From: Acinetobacter sp. XS-4
GTDB taxonomy: Bacteria > Pseudomonadota > Gammaproteobacteria > Pseudomonadales > Moraxellaceae
Reading direction: 5' to 3'
Length of the DNA: 64,000 nucleotides
NCBI RefSeq assembly: GCF_023920705.1
Contig: NZ_CP094657.1
Span: 3,534,001-3,598,000, forward strand
The notes beneath the pieces are model-generated. The model was not told where the DNA came from. It did no database searches and saw nothing but the letters and a program-made list of their open reading frames with translations. Positions 18,525 through 28,423 of this stretch are shown here, one piece after another; within the stretch, counting starts at the first letter, position 1, and each line of letters begins with the position of its first letter. Made by a program: the position numbers and the translations under genes.

Positions 18525-21332
18525 ATGTCTAATTTCAATAAAACCTTATCGAAACGCTTACGTCTGAATCATGCATATGGGCAATTGATTGCTCTAATTT
18601 TTGTGCCGATTATGATTTTAACAGGGGTCGGTGCTTTTCTGGTTTTAACTGAAACGTCCCATTCGGTAAAACAACAACAGCTACAACACGCCTCAGCCAT
18701 TCTAGCTCGCTACAATCAAATTGCGAAAGATCTATATACGCTGGTTGAACTACAGCCCGATGAATACGATCATGCCCAGCACATTATGCAAAGCATGTTT
18801 AGCGAAAAAAATCTTAAACGCGCGGTATTAATTGATAACAATGGACAGACTTATTTAAGTATTGGTTATCGTGATAATCGTTATTGGCCTAGCTTTCCTA
18901 GTAATAATATTTTTTTTGGACCAATCTCTTATAACCACAACAATATTTATGGAATGCAGATTAGTAATAAAGCTGGAAAAGCCCCTGTTTGGTTAATGAT
19001 TGAAATGGATAACCAACCTCTAGAATTGGCACGTTATCGCATTATGATTGCTCTCGTCATTACTGGATTAATGACCTTACTATTACTTTTACTTTGCTTG
19101 AATTTTTACTCTCGTCGTTGGATTGCGCCGATGTATGAAATTCGCATGCAGTTACAACGCCTAAATGCAGATACTCTAGACCAGCACCTAGTCATTAACA
19201 GTACTGGGGAACTACGCTTACTACAGCGAGATATTGCAAATGTTGTTAAACGATTGCACTTTAGCTTTTTAGAATTAAAAGAGCACACCGAACAAACAGA
19301 AGAAGACTTACGCAGAACCCTAGATACCTTAGAAGTCCAAAACATTACCTATCGTCAAGCACGTGACCAGGCGATTTCATCAAACCAAGCAAAGTCAGTT
19401 TTCCTTGCCAATATTAGTCATGAGCTTCGCACACCTCTCAACAGTATTGATGGCTTTATTCACTTATTGCTTCGTCAACAAAATTTAAATAATGAGCAAA
19501 ATCTTTATTTACAAACCATTCGCAAGTCATCTGCTCATTTATTGGCATTAATTAACGATGTATTAGATTTCTCGAAAATTGATGCGGGTAAGTTAGAACT
19601 TGAAACAGCACCTTTTGATTTAGAAGAAGCCATTTTTGATGTCATGGATATGCTGTCTCCTTTGGCTGCTCAAAAACATATCGCCATGGCTTTTTACTAT
19701 GCAGACAATATTCCACAGCAAGTAATTGGCGATGCTTTACGCTTCAAGCAAATTCTGACCAACTTAATTTCTAATGCAATCAAGTTCACTCCAGATGGCG
19801 AAATTATTGTTCGTGTTCGTATGGAGCATGATGATATTGGGCAATGTCTGCTTCATTTCAGTGTTCAAGATAGTGGTATTGGCTTAAGTGGCACAGACCG
19901 CAAAAAATTATTTGAATCATTTTCGCAAGGCGATGCCTCAGTTACACGTCAATTTGGCGGCACAGGTTTAGGTCTTGCTATCTCTAAACAACTTGTTCAT
20001 CTCATGCATGGTCAAATTGGCTTTGAAGATAACCAAGAACGCGCTCCAACAGAAAAAGGCTCGACCTTCTGGTTTACCGCACAATTTGTGGTAGATGAAG
20101 ATTACGAAATCGAACACCCACACTTTGAGCATTTACAAGTGGTGTCTTATCTTGCTCATCCAGCTACAGCAAGTGTTTTACGTTACTACCTTGAAAACTA
20201 CCATGTTCCTCACATCGAGACACAATCGATTCTGGACTTGTTTAGCCGCTTAAAACATCTTGATCAGAAAGATAATACATGGCTCATTGTTGACCATAGC
20301 GGTGACACTGAAGCGTTATTAAAAGAAATCCGTAGCCGTTATCAAGGCAATTTAGCCGTCTATGGCTATCAAATGACACTTGAGCCAAACATGCTCAGTG
20401 AATACCGTGCTCGTCCTCTCTATCAACCATTAAGTCGAAGCGGACTCATTCAATTATTAAATGATCAACCTATTTTTGAAGAGGAACAACAAGACTTTAA
20501 TGGTCAGGGTTTACACATTCTGGCAGTAGATGACCATCTTCCTAACTTAATTGTTTTAGAAGCCTTGCTCGGTGAACTCAATGTTAAAACAACTAAAGCA
20601 CTCAGTGGGCAAGAAGCACTTAACCTGATCCAAGAGCGAATTGATCAGAAACTTAAACCATTTGATTTGGTGTTTATGGATATTCAAATGCCTGTCATGT
20701 CAGGTATTGATACAACTCGTGCTATTCGCTCTTTAGAATCGACTTTAGACGGAGAAATGCAGCTTCCAATTATTGCACTAACCGCCCACGCACTTGCTGA
20801 TGAAAAGCAAAAACTCCTTAAAGTAGGCATGAATGACTATGTCACCAAGCCAATCCAAATGGAGCAAATCATCCAGATCTTAACGCAATGGACTAAAAAC
20901 AACTTTACAGCAAAAGCTTTAGATAAAGACCATCATGTCGTTGCGGAAGCTTTAGACCCACAAATTTTAAACTGGCAACAAAGTTTGCAGCTTGCAGCAA
21001 ATAAAGAAGACTTAGCACAAGATCTACTTAAAATGTTAGTTGACAGTTTTCCAACTGAGCTAGATGAAATGCAGCAGCTCATTGAGCTTGAAGACTTCCC
21101 TCAACTTGAGCATGTTTTACATCGCCTCTATGGCGCTACTCGCTATGTAGGTGCACCAAAACTACAACAAGTGACTGGGGACTTTGAGCAATTTATTTCA
21201 ACGCTACGCAAGGAACGCCGTATAGCAGATGAAGGTTTCATTGAAGAAGTGATGCAGCGCTTTAATGAACTCGGTCTTGTCGTTAAAGAAGTAGAAAGTG
21301 CTGCTCTCCAGATCTTGGTGATACCTGACTAA
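18525..21332 (+). CDS. gacS: hybrid sensor histidine kinase GacS/BarA
   Basis: 935 residues in the inner membrane. The order is: TM1 (about 20-42), periplasmic sensor, TM2 (about 170-192), HAMP, HisKA with His299 in NISHELRTPLNS, HATPase with GTGLGLAIS, a degenerate receiver region, a full receiver with Asp719 in FMDIQMPVMSG, and an HPt domain with His866 in HRLYGATRYVG. This is the unorthodox kinase that phosphorylates GacA and, through Rsm-type sRNAs, controls motility, virulence and metabolism; the pathway is known from relatives and gacA is not in the window. Identity is supported by the neighbourhood cysM-rlmD-relA-mazG. Confidence 0.93.
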   Translation: MSNFNKTLSKRLRLNHAYGQLIALIFVPIMILTGVGAFLVLTETSHSVKQQQLQHASAILARYNQIAKDLYTLVELQPDEYDHAQHIMQSMFSEKNLKRAVLIDNNGQTYLSIGYRDNRYWPSFPSNNIFFGPISYNHNNIYGMQISNKAGKAPVWLMIEMDNQPLELARYRIMIALVITGLMTLLLLLLCLNFYSRRWIAPMYEIRMQLQRLNADTLDQHLVINSTGELRLLQRDIANVVKRLHFSFLELKEHTEQTEEDLRRTLDTLEVQNITYRQARDQAISSNQAKSVFLANISHELRTPLNSIDGFIHLLLRQQNLNNEQNLYLQTIRKSSAHLLALINDVLDFSKIDAGKLELETAPFDLEEAIFDVMDMLSPLAAQKHIAMAFYYADNIPQQVIGDALRFKQILTNLISNAIKFTPDGEIIVRVRMEHDDIGQCLLHFSVQDSGIGLSGTDRKKLFESFSQGDASVTRQFGGTGLGLAISKQLVHLMHGQIGFEDNQERAPTEKGSTFWFTAQFVVDEDYEIEHPHFEHLQVVSYLAHPATASVLRYYLENYHVPHIETQSILDLFSRLKHLDQKDNTWLIVDHSGDTEALLKEIRSRYQGNLAVYGYQMTLEPNMLSEYRARPLYQPLSRSGLIQLLNDQPIFEEEQQDFNGQGLHILAVDDHLPNLIVLEALLGELNVKTTKALSGQEALNLIQERIDQKLKPFDLVFMDIQMPVMSGIDTTRAIRSLESTLDGEMQLPIIALTAHALADEKQKLLKVGMNDYVTKPIQMEQIIQILTQWTKNNFTAKALDKDHHVVAEALDPQILNWQQSLQLAANKEDLAQDLLKMLVDSFPTELDEMQQLIELEDFPQLEHVLHRLYGATRYVGAPKLQQVTGDFEQFISTLRKERRIADEGFIEEVMQRFNELGLVVKEVESAALQILVIPD

Positions 21333-21426
21333 CACATCTATTAAAGAGGCATGACTGGGCTGTCATGTTTCCAAATTACAGCCATGTTATGCTCCGTTCA
21401 TCTATAAAAAAAGAAGCGGGAATCTC

Positions 21427-22215
21427 ATGGCACTCTTACGTATTGAAAAAAATAATGGCATTGCAACGGTATATTTAAACCGTCCAGATAAACGCAATGC
21501 GATGAGTTTTGCCTTATTAAAAGAGTTAGTTTCAACTGCAAAAGCAATTAAAAAGGATAGAGATATTCGCTGTGTTATTTTGACAGGCGAAGGGAATGTG
21601 TTTAGTGCTGGAATTGATTTATCCGACCTCAACAATCCGAAAAACTCTGCTTTTGCCATTTGGGAACTTGTAAAACCCGGACAAAGTCTTTTTCAAAAAG
21701 CATTTTTGACTTGGCAGAATTTACCTGTACCAGTTATTGCAGCCTTAGAAGGATATTGTTTCGGCGCGGGCATGCAACTCGCCTTGGCTTCCGATATCCG
21801 AATTTCTCATCCAGAAACAAAAATGTCGATTATGGAAAGTCGTTGGGGTTTAGTTCCTGATATGGGACTTACTCGCTCATTAAAAGGTTTAATTAGCGTT
21901 GACCTTGCAAAAGAACTCACCTTAACTGCTCGTGTTTTTGATGGGAATTATGCAAAAGAAATCGGTCTTGTAACTCATTTAAGTAACTCACCTCTAGAGA
22001 GAGCAAATGAGATTGCAACTGAAATGTTGCAGCGTTCACCTGATGCCCTCACTGCAGCGAAACGTGTACTTGATGCAATGGAGCATCAACCAGAAAAATC
22101 ATTGCGTCTAGAAAAAATCTGGCAACTTAAATTATTACTTGGTAAAAATAGCAAACTTGCTCGTAAAAAAGACAAACATCCGGAAGTTAATTTTTTACCA
22201 CGCCAATATAAATAA
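21427..22215 (+). CDS. crotonase-family enoyl-CoA hydratase/isomerase
   Basis: 262 residues with the crotonase fold: NRPDKRNAMS, the oxyanion-hole GNVFSAGIDLSDL, and ALEGYCFGAGMQLALASDIR. The usual catalytic glutamates appear as MESRWGLVPDMG, so hydratase or isomerase chemistry is possible but the substrate is not determined. A ribosome site GCGGGAA lies just upstream. It lies nine bases before the next gene, forming a three-gene run with the GlxR-like and Hyi-like genes. Confidence 0.83.
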   Translation: MALLRIEKNNGIATVYLNRPDKRNAMSFALLKELVSTAKAIKKDRDIRCVILTGEGNVFSAGIDLSDLNNPKNSAFAIWELVKPGQSLFQKAFLTWQNLPVPVIAALEGYCFGAGMQLALASDIRISHPETKMSIMESRWGLVPDMGLTRSLKGLISVDLAKELTLTARVFDGNYAKEIGLVTHLSNSPLERANEIATEMLQRSPDALTAAKRVLDAMEHQPEKSLRLEKIWQLKLLLGKNSKLARKKDKHPEVNFLPRQYK

Positions 22216-22224
22216 AGAGCTTAG

Positions 22225-23097
22225 ATGATGAATTTTGATCGTAATACCCCTATTGCTTTTTTAGGTATGGGGCTTATGGGAAGTCGGATGGCAACCCGCC
22301 TTATTCAAGCCGGCTTTCAAGTTGCGGTTTGGAATCGCACTTTCTCTGCATGTGAAGAGCTGATTGATATCGGTGCAAAACCGTTAGAACTTTCAAATAT
22401 TGGTGAGTATCCAGTTATTTTAACCTGTCTAGCAGATGACAAAGCAGTAGAAGCCGTATTTGAACAAATTCAGCCTAACTTAAAAGCTGAACAGGTTATT
22501 GTCGATTTCTCGAGCTTGTCTGTTGCTGCAACAAAAACGCTTGCTCAAGCAGCTGCCACGCATCAAGTAACATGGATTGACTCACCTGTATCGGGTGGAA
22601 CAGCAGGTGCAGAACAAGGCACACTTGTTATTTTTGCAGGTGGTAATAATAAAACGATTACCCACCTAACCCCTATTTACAATGTTCTATCCCAGCGTGT
22701 AACTCGAATGGGAGATACAGGAACTGGCCAAGCCACCAAAATTTGCAATCAACTTATTGTTGCAGCTAACAGCGCCCTAATTGCAGAGGCTGTCGCACTT
22801 GCAGATCGAGCTGGTGTAGATACAACATTGCTTGCTCCTGCTTTAGCGGGTGGATTTGCTGACTCTAAACCCTTTCAAATTCTTACCCCGCGTATGGCAA
22901 CTCATACATTTGAGCCAATTCAGTGGAAAGTTCAAACATTATCTAAGGATCTTAATAACGCAGTAACATTAGCTCACAATGTTAATTTAGACATCCCCGT
23001 TGCACGAAAAGCTCTATTACAGCTACAAACTCACCAAAAAAATGGCTTTGCTGAGAAAGATTTAGCTACTATGATTCAATTACTAGAGCAAAAATAA
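22225..23097 (+). CDS. GlxR-like NAD(P)-dependent beta-hydroxyacid dehydrogenase
   Basis: 290 residues. N-terminal Rossmann motif FLGMGLMGSRMA, substrate loop SPVSGGTAGAEQGTL and the catalytic lysine in TGQATKICNQL, the set seen in 3-hydroxyisobutyrate dehydrogenase and tartronate semialdehyde reductase (GlxR/GarR). The Hyi-like gene next to it favours tartronate semialdehyde reductase, but no glyoxylate carboligase is in the window. ATGATG at the start leaves a one-codon ambiguity. Confidence 0.82.
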   Translation: MMNFDRNTPIAFLGMGLMGSRMATRLIQAGFQVAVWNRTFSACEELIDIGAKPLELSNIGEYPVILTCLADDKAVEAVFEQIQPNLKAEQVIVDFSSLSVAATKTLAQAAATHQVTWIDSPVSGGTAGAEQGTLVIFAGGNNKTITHLTPIYNVLSQRVTRMGDTGTGQATKICNQLIVAANSALIAEAVALADRAGVDTTLLAPALAGGFADSKPFQILTPRMATHTFEPIQWKVQTLSKDLNNAVTLAHNVNLDIPVARKALLQLQTHQKNGFAEKDLATMIQLLEQK

Positions 23098-23110
23098 ACG
23101 GAGTTTGAGT

Positions 23111-23905
23111 ATGGGTCGTCTTGCAGTCAATTTATCCATGATTTTTACCGAAGTTCCTTTAATCGAACGCTTTGCTCTGGCCCATGCACAGGGCTTTGAA
23201 TATGTAGAAATTCAATTTCCTTATGAATTGGCTATTTCAGATATTCAAACTCAACTCGGGCACTACAATCTTAGCCTTTGCCTAATTAATGTACCTGCGG
23301 GTGATCTTATGCAAGGCGGAAATGGTTTAGCAGGCGTACCCGGCCAAGAAATAGCTTTCCGTGAAGCATTAGAGTTAGCCATTAGCTATGCCACTGCTTT
23401 AAAAGTTCCTCGTGTTAATATTTTGGCTGGGAAGCAACCTCTAGATGCCGACTTACTTCCTTGCTTGAAAACCTTAGCAGCTAATTTAAAACTTGCCTGC
23501 AACTTACTTAGTGAACACGATATAGAACCCGTTTTTGAAATGATTAACGGTACAGATATGCCCCGCTTTTTAGTACAAAATATTGCGCAGGCACAAGAAA
23601 TGCTAGAAGCGGTCAACGACCCTACTCTAAAAATGCAATATGATTGTTATCACATGGCAATGATGGGTGAAGATGTACTTGAGGGTTTGCAAGAAAATAT
23701 TAATTTAATTGGACACATTCAATTTGCGGATTGCCCGGGCCGTCATGAGCCTGATACAGCTGAAATTCCTTATGAACAAATTTTTTCTTGGTTAAAACAA
23801 AGTTCTTATCAGAACTATATTGCAGCAGAATATAAACCTGAAAATACTTCAAATCAGTCATTTACTTGGAAGAAAAAGTATTTTTCCGATGATGTAAATA
23901 TATAA
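23111..23905 (+). CDS. hydroxypyruvate isomerase-family TIM barrel protein
   Basis: 264 residues, xylose-isomerase-like TIM barrel. The sequence has VNLSMIFTEVPLIERF, the LCLINVPAGD segment, EPVFEMINGTD and, late, HIQFADCPGRHEP and AAEYKP, the glutamates and metal ligands of Hyi. Hyi interconverts hydroxypyruvate and tartronate semialdehyde, which fits the GlxR-like partner. The start is ATG 23111 with CGGAG 7 bases before it; a TTG at 23105 would overlap the ribosome site. Confidence 0.83.
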   Translation: MGRLAVNLSMIFTEVPLIERFALAHAQGFEYVEIQFPYELAISDIQTQLGHYNLSLCLINVPAGDLMQGGNGLAGVPGQEIAFREALELAISYATALKVPRVNILAGKQPLDADLLPCLKTLAANLKLACNLLSEHDIEPVFEMINGTDMPRFLVQNIAQAQEMLEAVNDPTLKMQYDCYHMAMMGEDVLEGLQENINLIGHIQFADCPGRHEPDTAEIPYEQIFSWLKQSSYQNYIAAEYKPENTSNQSFTWKKKYFSDDVNI

Positions 23906-23986
23906 ACTGTTACGAGTTCTGTTTGAAATTTAGCGCGAAAACGACTATATTAGATAGTGAGTAATTGTCAGGAAAATATACCCTAT

Positions 23987-24388
23987 ATGAATTTAGAACC
24001 ATCGCCCAGCGTGTCTAATTCTCACGATTTCGCAATGAATGCCTCAAATAAAGACGTACAAACTTGTCTCAAAGTCGTCCACGACGCTTTAGTTGATGTA
24101 AAAGCAAAAGATATTCTCCAGTTAGATGTTAGCTCAATTAGCAATGTCGCTGATGCTATCGTAATTGCGAGCGGCACCTCTACTCGTCATGTGAAAGCAC
24201 TCGCAGACAATGTTGCAGAAGAAGCTCGAAAAGCCGGTTTCCGCCCGATTGGCGTTGAAGGTGAACGAGATGCAGAATGGATCTTGATTGATCTCGGCTT
24301 TGTTGTAGTACATGTGATGCTACCAACAGCTCGTAAATTCTATGATTTAGAAAGCTTATGGCGTACCGCTCCAGAGTCGGTTGCTTAA
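23987..24388 (+). CDS. rsfS: ribosomal silencing factor RsfS
   Basis: 133 residues. The DUF143 core is clear: VVHDALVDVKAKDI, AIVIASGTSTRHVKALADNV, GVEGERDAEWILIDLGFVVVHVM and REFYDLE-type ARKFYDLESLW. RsfS binds L14 and blocks 30S joining in stationary phase. The start is uncertain: GTG 23957, ATG 23987 and ATG 24035 are in frame; ATG 23987 is chosen because an AGGAAA lies upstream. The usual partner nadD is absent here, and a strong terminator follows. Confidence 0.9.
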   Translation: MNLEPSPSVSNSHDFAMNASNKDVQTCLKVVHDALVDVKAKDILQLDVSSISNVADAIVIASGTSTRHVKALADNVAEEARKAGFRPIGVEGERDAEWILIDLGFVVVHVMLPTARKFYDLESLWRTAPESVA

Positions 24389-24400
24389 AATTTTGCTTTT

Positions 24401-24434
24401 AAAAAAAGCGGCTCTTTTGAGCCGCTTTTTTTTA
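24401..24434. terminator. terminator downstream of rsfS
   Basis: Long A-run, stem GCGGCTC (24408-24414) with GAGCCGC (24419-24425) around TTTT, then a T-run, so it ends rsfS on the plus strand. Confidence 0.9.
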
Positions 24435-24539
24435 TTTATCTGACAATCGTATTAACAAATCTCAAATAACACCCCGCCCCCTCAAATACTTTGACACCTA
24501 CCACAAACAGTCAGCCATCAGCCATTTTTAAATTTGACA

Positions 24540-24552
24540 TGACAAATTGTCA
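24540..24552. promoter_or_regulatory. 13-bp palindrome upstream of SDR gene
   Basis: TGACAAATTGTCA is a perfect inverted repeat around one centre base, placed 66 bases upstream of the GTG start at 24618. The size fits a small dimeric regulator site; no regulator gene adjoins it. Function is inferred only. Confidence 0.35.
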
Positions 24553-24617
24553 GATTTGCAGCAATATACAAACTCTTGAAGTCCCCACCAATAAATAGCA
24601 TAACTGGAGTACAGAAA

Positions 24618-25439
24618 GTGAAAGTATTAATTACAGGCGCCAACACAGGTATTGGTTTCGCCACAGCAGAACAACTCATCAAACAAGGGCAACATGTTAT
24701 TTTAGCGTGCCGAAATCCAGAAAAAGCGCAAGAGGCCCAAACCAAATTACGCTCCCTTAACCAAGGACAAGTCGATTTAGTTTCCCTCGATTTAAACAGC
24801 CTTGAGTTAACCCGGAAAGCAGCAGATGAAATTGCCGATCGATATGGCAGCCTCGATGTACTCATTAACAATGCAGGGTTATTTGCCAAAACCAAACAAC
24901 TAACTGTTGATGGTTTCGAGCAGCAATTCGGTGTTAACTACTTGGGTCATTTTTTACTAACTCAAAAACTACTTCCAGTTTTACAACAATCTCATAAAGC
25001 ACGTATTGTTCATCTTGCATCTATTGCTCACTGGGTTGGTTCAATCAAACCCAACAAGTTTCGTGCAGAAGGTTTTTATAACCCCCTGTTCTATTATGGG
25101 CAATCGAAGCTTGCAAATTTACTGTTCAGCAACGCATTAGCAGAGCAACTAGCTGGAAGTTCAATTACCAATAATGCATTACACCCTGGCGGTGTTGCTT
25201 CCGACATTTACCGTGACTTACCAAAGCCAGTTTATGCCGCGATGAAATTAGGATTAGTACCCACTTCAGTTCCAGCAAATCTCATTACAGAAATGGCAAC
25301 TGGCGATGCATGGCAAAATCGTAATGGTGAATATGTCAGTGCACACATGCCAGACTGGAAATCTTCACATGCCAAAAACCAGCAACTGGCACGCGACCTC
25401 TATCAACAATCAATAGACCTTGTAGAAAAATTTCTTTAA
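24618..25439 (+). CDS. short-chain dehydrogenase (retinol dehydrogenase-like)
   Basis: 273 residues. It starts with GTG at 24618 (VKVLITGANTGIG), supported by GGAG eight bases upstream; earlier frame positions have no such site. Motifs are TGANTGIG, NNAGLFAKT, the active-site HLASIAHW and YYGQSKLAN, typical of the large SDR branch that includes retinol and protochlorophyllide reductases. The real substrate is unknown. It is convergent with the pnt genes. Confidence 0.84.
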   Translation: MKVLITGANTGIGFATAEQLIKQGQHVILACRNPEKAQEAQTKLRSLNQGQVDLVSLDLNSLELTRKAADEIADRYGSLDVLINNAGLFAKTKQLTVDGFEQQFGVNYLGHFLLTQKLLPVLQQSHKARIVHLASIAHWVGSIKPNKFRAEGFYNPLFYYGQSKLANLLFSNALAEQLAGSSITNNALHPGGVASDIYRDLPKPVYAAMKLGLVPTSVPANLITEMATGDAWQNRNGEYVSAHMPDWKSSHAKNQQLARDLYQQSIDLVEKFL

Positions 25440-25456
25440 ACAAGTAAGCCAAATAA

Positions 25457-25481
25457 AAAAAGCCACCCGAGGGTGGCTTTT
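25457..25481. terminator. terminator between SDR and pntB
   Basis: AGCCACC pairs with GGTGGCT around CGAG; the A-run on the left makes a strong T-tract for the minus-strand pnt transcript, while the plus side has only TTTT. Confidence 0.85.
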
Positions 25482-25502
25482 ACAATCCTGATTAAGGTCA
25501 GA

Positions 25503-26957
25503 TTAGTGACCACCACCATTGATTGCTTTCGTCATATCTTCCACAACTTTCTTCGCATCACCAAAGATCATCATCGTTTTTTCATTGTAGAACAAATCAT
25601 TGTCTAGACCTGCATAACCTGTAGCCATAGAACGCTTAATCACCATGATTGTACGCGCTTTATGTGCTTCAAGAATCGGCATGCCATAAATCGGTGAAGT
25701 TGGATCATCTTTTGCAGCAGGGTTTACTACGTCATTTGCACCAATTACAAGCACGACATCTGTTGCTGGGAAGTCTGAGTTAATCTCATCCATTTCCAAG
25801 ATATCTTCATATGCTACATCTGCTTCAGCAAGCAATACGTTCATATGGCCAGGCATACGACCAGCAACTGGATGGATTGCAAAACGAACGCGAACACCTT
25901 GCTCTTTTAGAATTTCACACAATTCTTTTACAGCATTTTGTGCACGACCTTGCGCCATACCATAACCCGGTACAATCACAACGCTGTCAGCATTTGACAT
26001 CAAGAAACCAGCATCATCGGCAGAACCAGAACGATGGTTACGCTGAACTTGTTCACCTTTAGCAGCAGTAGCAACTGCCGCACCGCCCATTGCACCACCA
26101 AACAATACATTGATGATCGAACGGTTCATTGCTTTACACATGATGTACGACAGAATCGCACCAGATGAACCTACGAGAGAACCCGCAACGATCAACATGT
26201 TGTTTTCAAGTGTAAAACCAATACCTGCCGCAGCCCAACCCGAGAATGAGTTAAGAAGCGATACCACTACAGGCATATCACCACCACCGACTGGTGCAAT
26301 CCATACCCAGCCAAACGCAAGCGCAAGTGCTGTCATTGCCCAGAAAGCAGTCATGTTGCCAGTCGTGAAGAAGTAGAAACCACAAGCCAACATCGCAATA
26401 AAGATAAGCGCCTGAACAGGTTTAACCCATGCACCAGAAATTGTTTTCGCCCATTTTTTTGCAGCCAATTTACCATACGCAAATACAGATGCAGTAAAGG
26501 TAATCGCACCAACAAAACAACCCACGAACAATTCAAATAAATGAACACTGCTCATGTGAACATGTTGTACACCAGCAGCAGTTAAAGCCGCCTCATTTTG
26601 AGCAAACAATTCAGTTAATTGGTTGTTATGCAAAATTGCAGCAATTGCAATTAGGACAGCAGCCAAACCAACTAAAGAGTGCATGAGTGCAACAGTCTCT
26701 GGCATTTGTGTCATTGGTACAGTACGAGCTCGTGCAATACCTACGATTGCACCCAACACCATTGCACCAACAATCATCCAGATGACTGGGTTATTCGCAA
26801 CAAAGAAGGTCGTTACCACTGCAATCGCCATCGCGATCATACCGTAACGGTTACCTTGAATTGCTGTTTTAGGGCCAGACAAGCCACGAAGCGTCAAGAT
26901 AAAGAGGATTGCGCCAACAAGGTACAACCAGTTTGCGTTTGCTTGAATAAATTCCAT
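25503..26957 (-). CDS. pntB: NAD(P) transhydrogenase subunit beta
   Basis: 484 residues. About 9 membrane helices occupy residues 1-270, followed by the NADP(H)-binding domain III with VPGYGMAQGRAQ and a GANDVVNPAA segment. With PntA it couples hydride transfer from NADH to NADP+ to proton entry. It lies 12 bases after the small pntA subunit and closes the pnt operon. Confidence 0.95.
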   Translation of the reverse strand: MEFIQANANWLYLVGAILFILTLRGLSGPKTAIQGNRYGMIAMAIAVVTTFFVANNPVIWMIVGAMVLGAIVGIARARTVPMTQMPETVALMHSLVGLAAVLIAIAAILHNNQLTELFAQNEAALTAAGVQHVHMSSVHLFELFVGCFVGAITFTASVFAYGKLAAKKWAKTISGAWVKPVQALIFIAMLACGFYFFTTGNMTAFWAMTALALAFGWVWIAPVGGGDMPVVVSLLNSFSGWAAAGIGFTLENNMLIVAGSLVGSSGAILSYIMCKAMNRSIINVLFGGAMGGAAVATAAKGEQVQRNHRSGSADDAGFLMSNADSVVIVPGYGMAQGRAQNAVKELCEILKEQGVRVRFAIHPVAGRMPGHMNVLLAEADVAYEDILEMDEINSDFPATDVVLVIGANDVVNPAAKDDPTSPIYGMPILEAHKARTIMVIKRSMATGYAGLDNDLFYNEKTMMIFGDAKKVVEDMTKAINGGGH

Positions 26958-26969
26958 GTCAAAGCCCTC

Positions 26970-27284
26970 TTATTTCTTTTGCTTAGGCTTGAACATTTCC
27001 AGCATGCGTGCAGTTACTGCAAAGCCACCGAAAATATTAATGCTTGCCAAAAATACTGCAATCGCACCAAGTACGCTCACCACATTCACACTTTGAAATG
27101 CAACGTTAGCATCTACACCCAAAATAGGTAGACCCACAGTTTGCAACATCGCACCCACTACAATAATAGATGACAACGCATTGGTTACAGCCATAAGTGG
27201 CGTATGTAAAGCTGGTGTAACACCCCAAACTACGTAATAACCTACGAAGATGGCAAGGACGAAAATTGTAATAGTTTCAACCAT
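26970..27284 (-). CDS. pntAB: NAD(P) transhydrogenase alpha subunit, membrane part
   Basis: 104 residues, three hydrophobic helices with [19 protein letters not shown]. It corresponds to the C-terminal part of E. coli PntA. Here it is a separate gene, as in Rhodospirillum rubrum, with its own ATG and only 11 bases from the upstream subunit. Confidence 0.93.
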   Translation of the reverse strand: MVETITIFVLAIFVGYYVVWGVTPALHTPLMAVTNALSSIIVVGAMLQTVGLPILGVDANVAFQSVNVVSVLGAIAVFLASINIFGGFAVTARMLEMFKPKQKK

Positions 27285-27295
27285 GAGAAATCTCC

Positions 27296-28423
27296 TTAAC
27301 CACGCTTAAGCAGTACTTGACCGCCATGAGTGACCAATAGGGCTTTTTGGATTTCGTCTTCCTGATTAATCGCAAAGTTTTTCTCTTTGTCGAATAAAGT
27401 CTCTACGAAATTAAAAACGTTACGTGCATATAGCGCAGAAGCTTCTGTCGCTACAGTTGCCGGAATATTTGGAACACCCAAAATTTTCACGCCATTTTCT
27501 GTAAAAACAGTCTCGCCCACTTTAGAGCCTTCAACGTTACCGCCAGTTTCAACAGCCATATCTAAAATGACAGAACCTGGTTTCATCTTGGCAACAGTTT
27601 CAGCTTTAATCAGACGTGGTGCATCACGGCCTGGTAACAACGCAGTAGTAATCACGATGTCAGCGTTAGAAACAGCCTTATCAACAATCGCTGCTTGGTC
27701 TTTGATGTACTGCTCACCCGGCATCCATCCATAACCATTTTTAGCGGCATCTGCTGCACGTTGTTGTTCTTCTTCAGACATTGGTACGTCTAACCACTTA
27801 CCACCTAAAGATTCAACTTGATCTTTTGCTGTAGGACGTAAATCGGTTGCTTCAACGATTGCGCCTAAACGCTTTGCTGTTGCGATTGCCTGAAGACCTG
27901 CAACGCCCACACCCATAATCACAACACGAGCAGGTTTTACCGTACCAGCAGCAGTCATAAGCATTGGGAACATGCGCTGATATTCAGCAGCAGCAAGCAA
28001 CACTGATTTATAACCAGAAAGGTTTGCCTGAGAAGACAATACGTCCATATTCTGCGCACGAGAAAGCGTACGAGGAAGCAATTCCAGAGCAAAAGCAGAA
28101 ACTTGCTGATTCGCAAACTGATCTAGCTCGGTATTACGATAAGGATCAAACATTGCTACAACAGCAGTATTTGCTGGAAGTTTTTGAATTTCCCCGCCTT
28201 GTGGAGCGCGAACTTTCAAAATAATTTGACTACCCGTATAGGCATCATCCGTAATGGTTGCACCGACCTGTTCATAAGCACTGTCAATGTACGCGGCCTT
28301 TACACCAGCACCACGTTCAATCACAACGCTATGACCAGCGCTAATCAACTTCTTTACTGTCTCTGGCGTAGCAGCTACACGATTTTCACCGACGACAGTT
28401 TCGGTTGGGATTCCGATCTGCAT
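27296..28423 (-). CDS. pntAA: NAD(P) transhydrogenase alpha subunit, NAD-binding part
   Basis: 375 residues, soluble. It resembles alanine dehydrogenase: [21 protein letters not shown] at the start and the Rossmann loop [17 protein letters not shown] near 172. It binds NAD(H) and works with PntAB and PntB at the inner membrane. An AGGAA site precedes ATG 28423. It is the first gene of the operon. Confidence 0.94.
   Translation of the reverse strand: MQIGIPTETVVGENRVAATPETVKKLISAGHSVVIERGAGVKAAYIDSAYEQVGATITDDAYTGSQIILKVRAPQGGEIQKLPANTAVVAMFDPYRNTELDQFANQQVSAFALELLPRTLSRAQNMDVLSSQANLSGYKSVLLAAAEYQRMFPMLMTAAGTVKPARVVIMGVGVAGLQAIATAKRLGAIVEATDLRPTAKDQVESLGGKWLDVPMSEEEQQRAADAAKNGYGWMPGEQYIKDQAAIVDKAVSNADIVITTALLPGRDAPRLIKAETVAKMKPGSVILDMAVETGGNVEGSKVGETVFTENGVKILGVPNIPATVATEASALYARNVFNFVETLFDKEKNFAINQEDEIQKALLVTHGGQVLLKRG

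Noticed and set aside
21350..21367. CATGAC/GTCATG hairpin after gacS as terminator
   Set aside because: Only six base pairs and a three-T tail; too weak to list as a terminator.
26679..27131. 150-codon plus-strand frame across pntB and pntAB
   Set aside because: It is the reverse shadow of membrane protein codons and is rich in Cys and His with no family sense.
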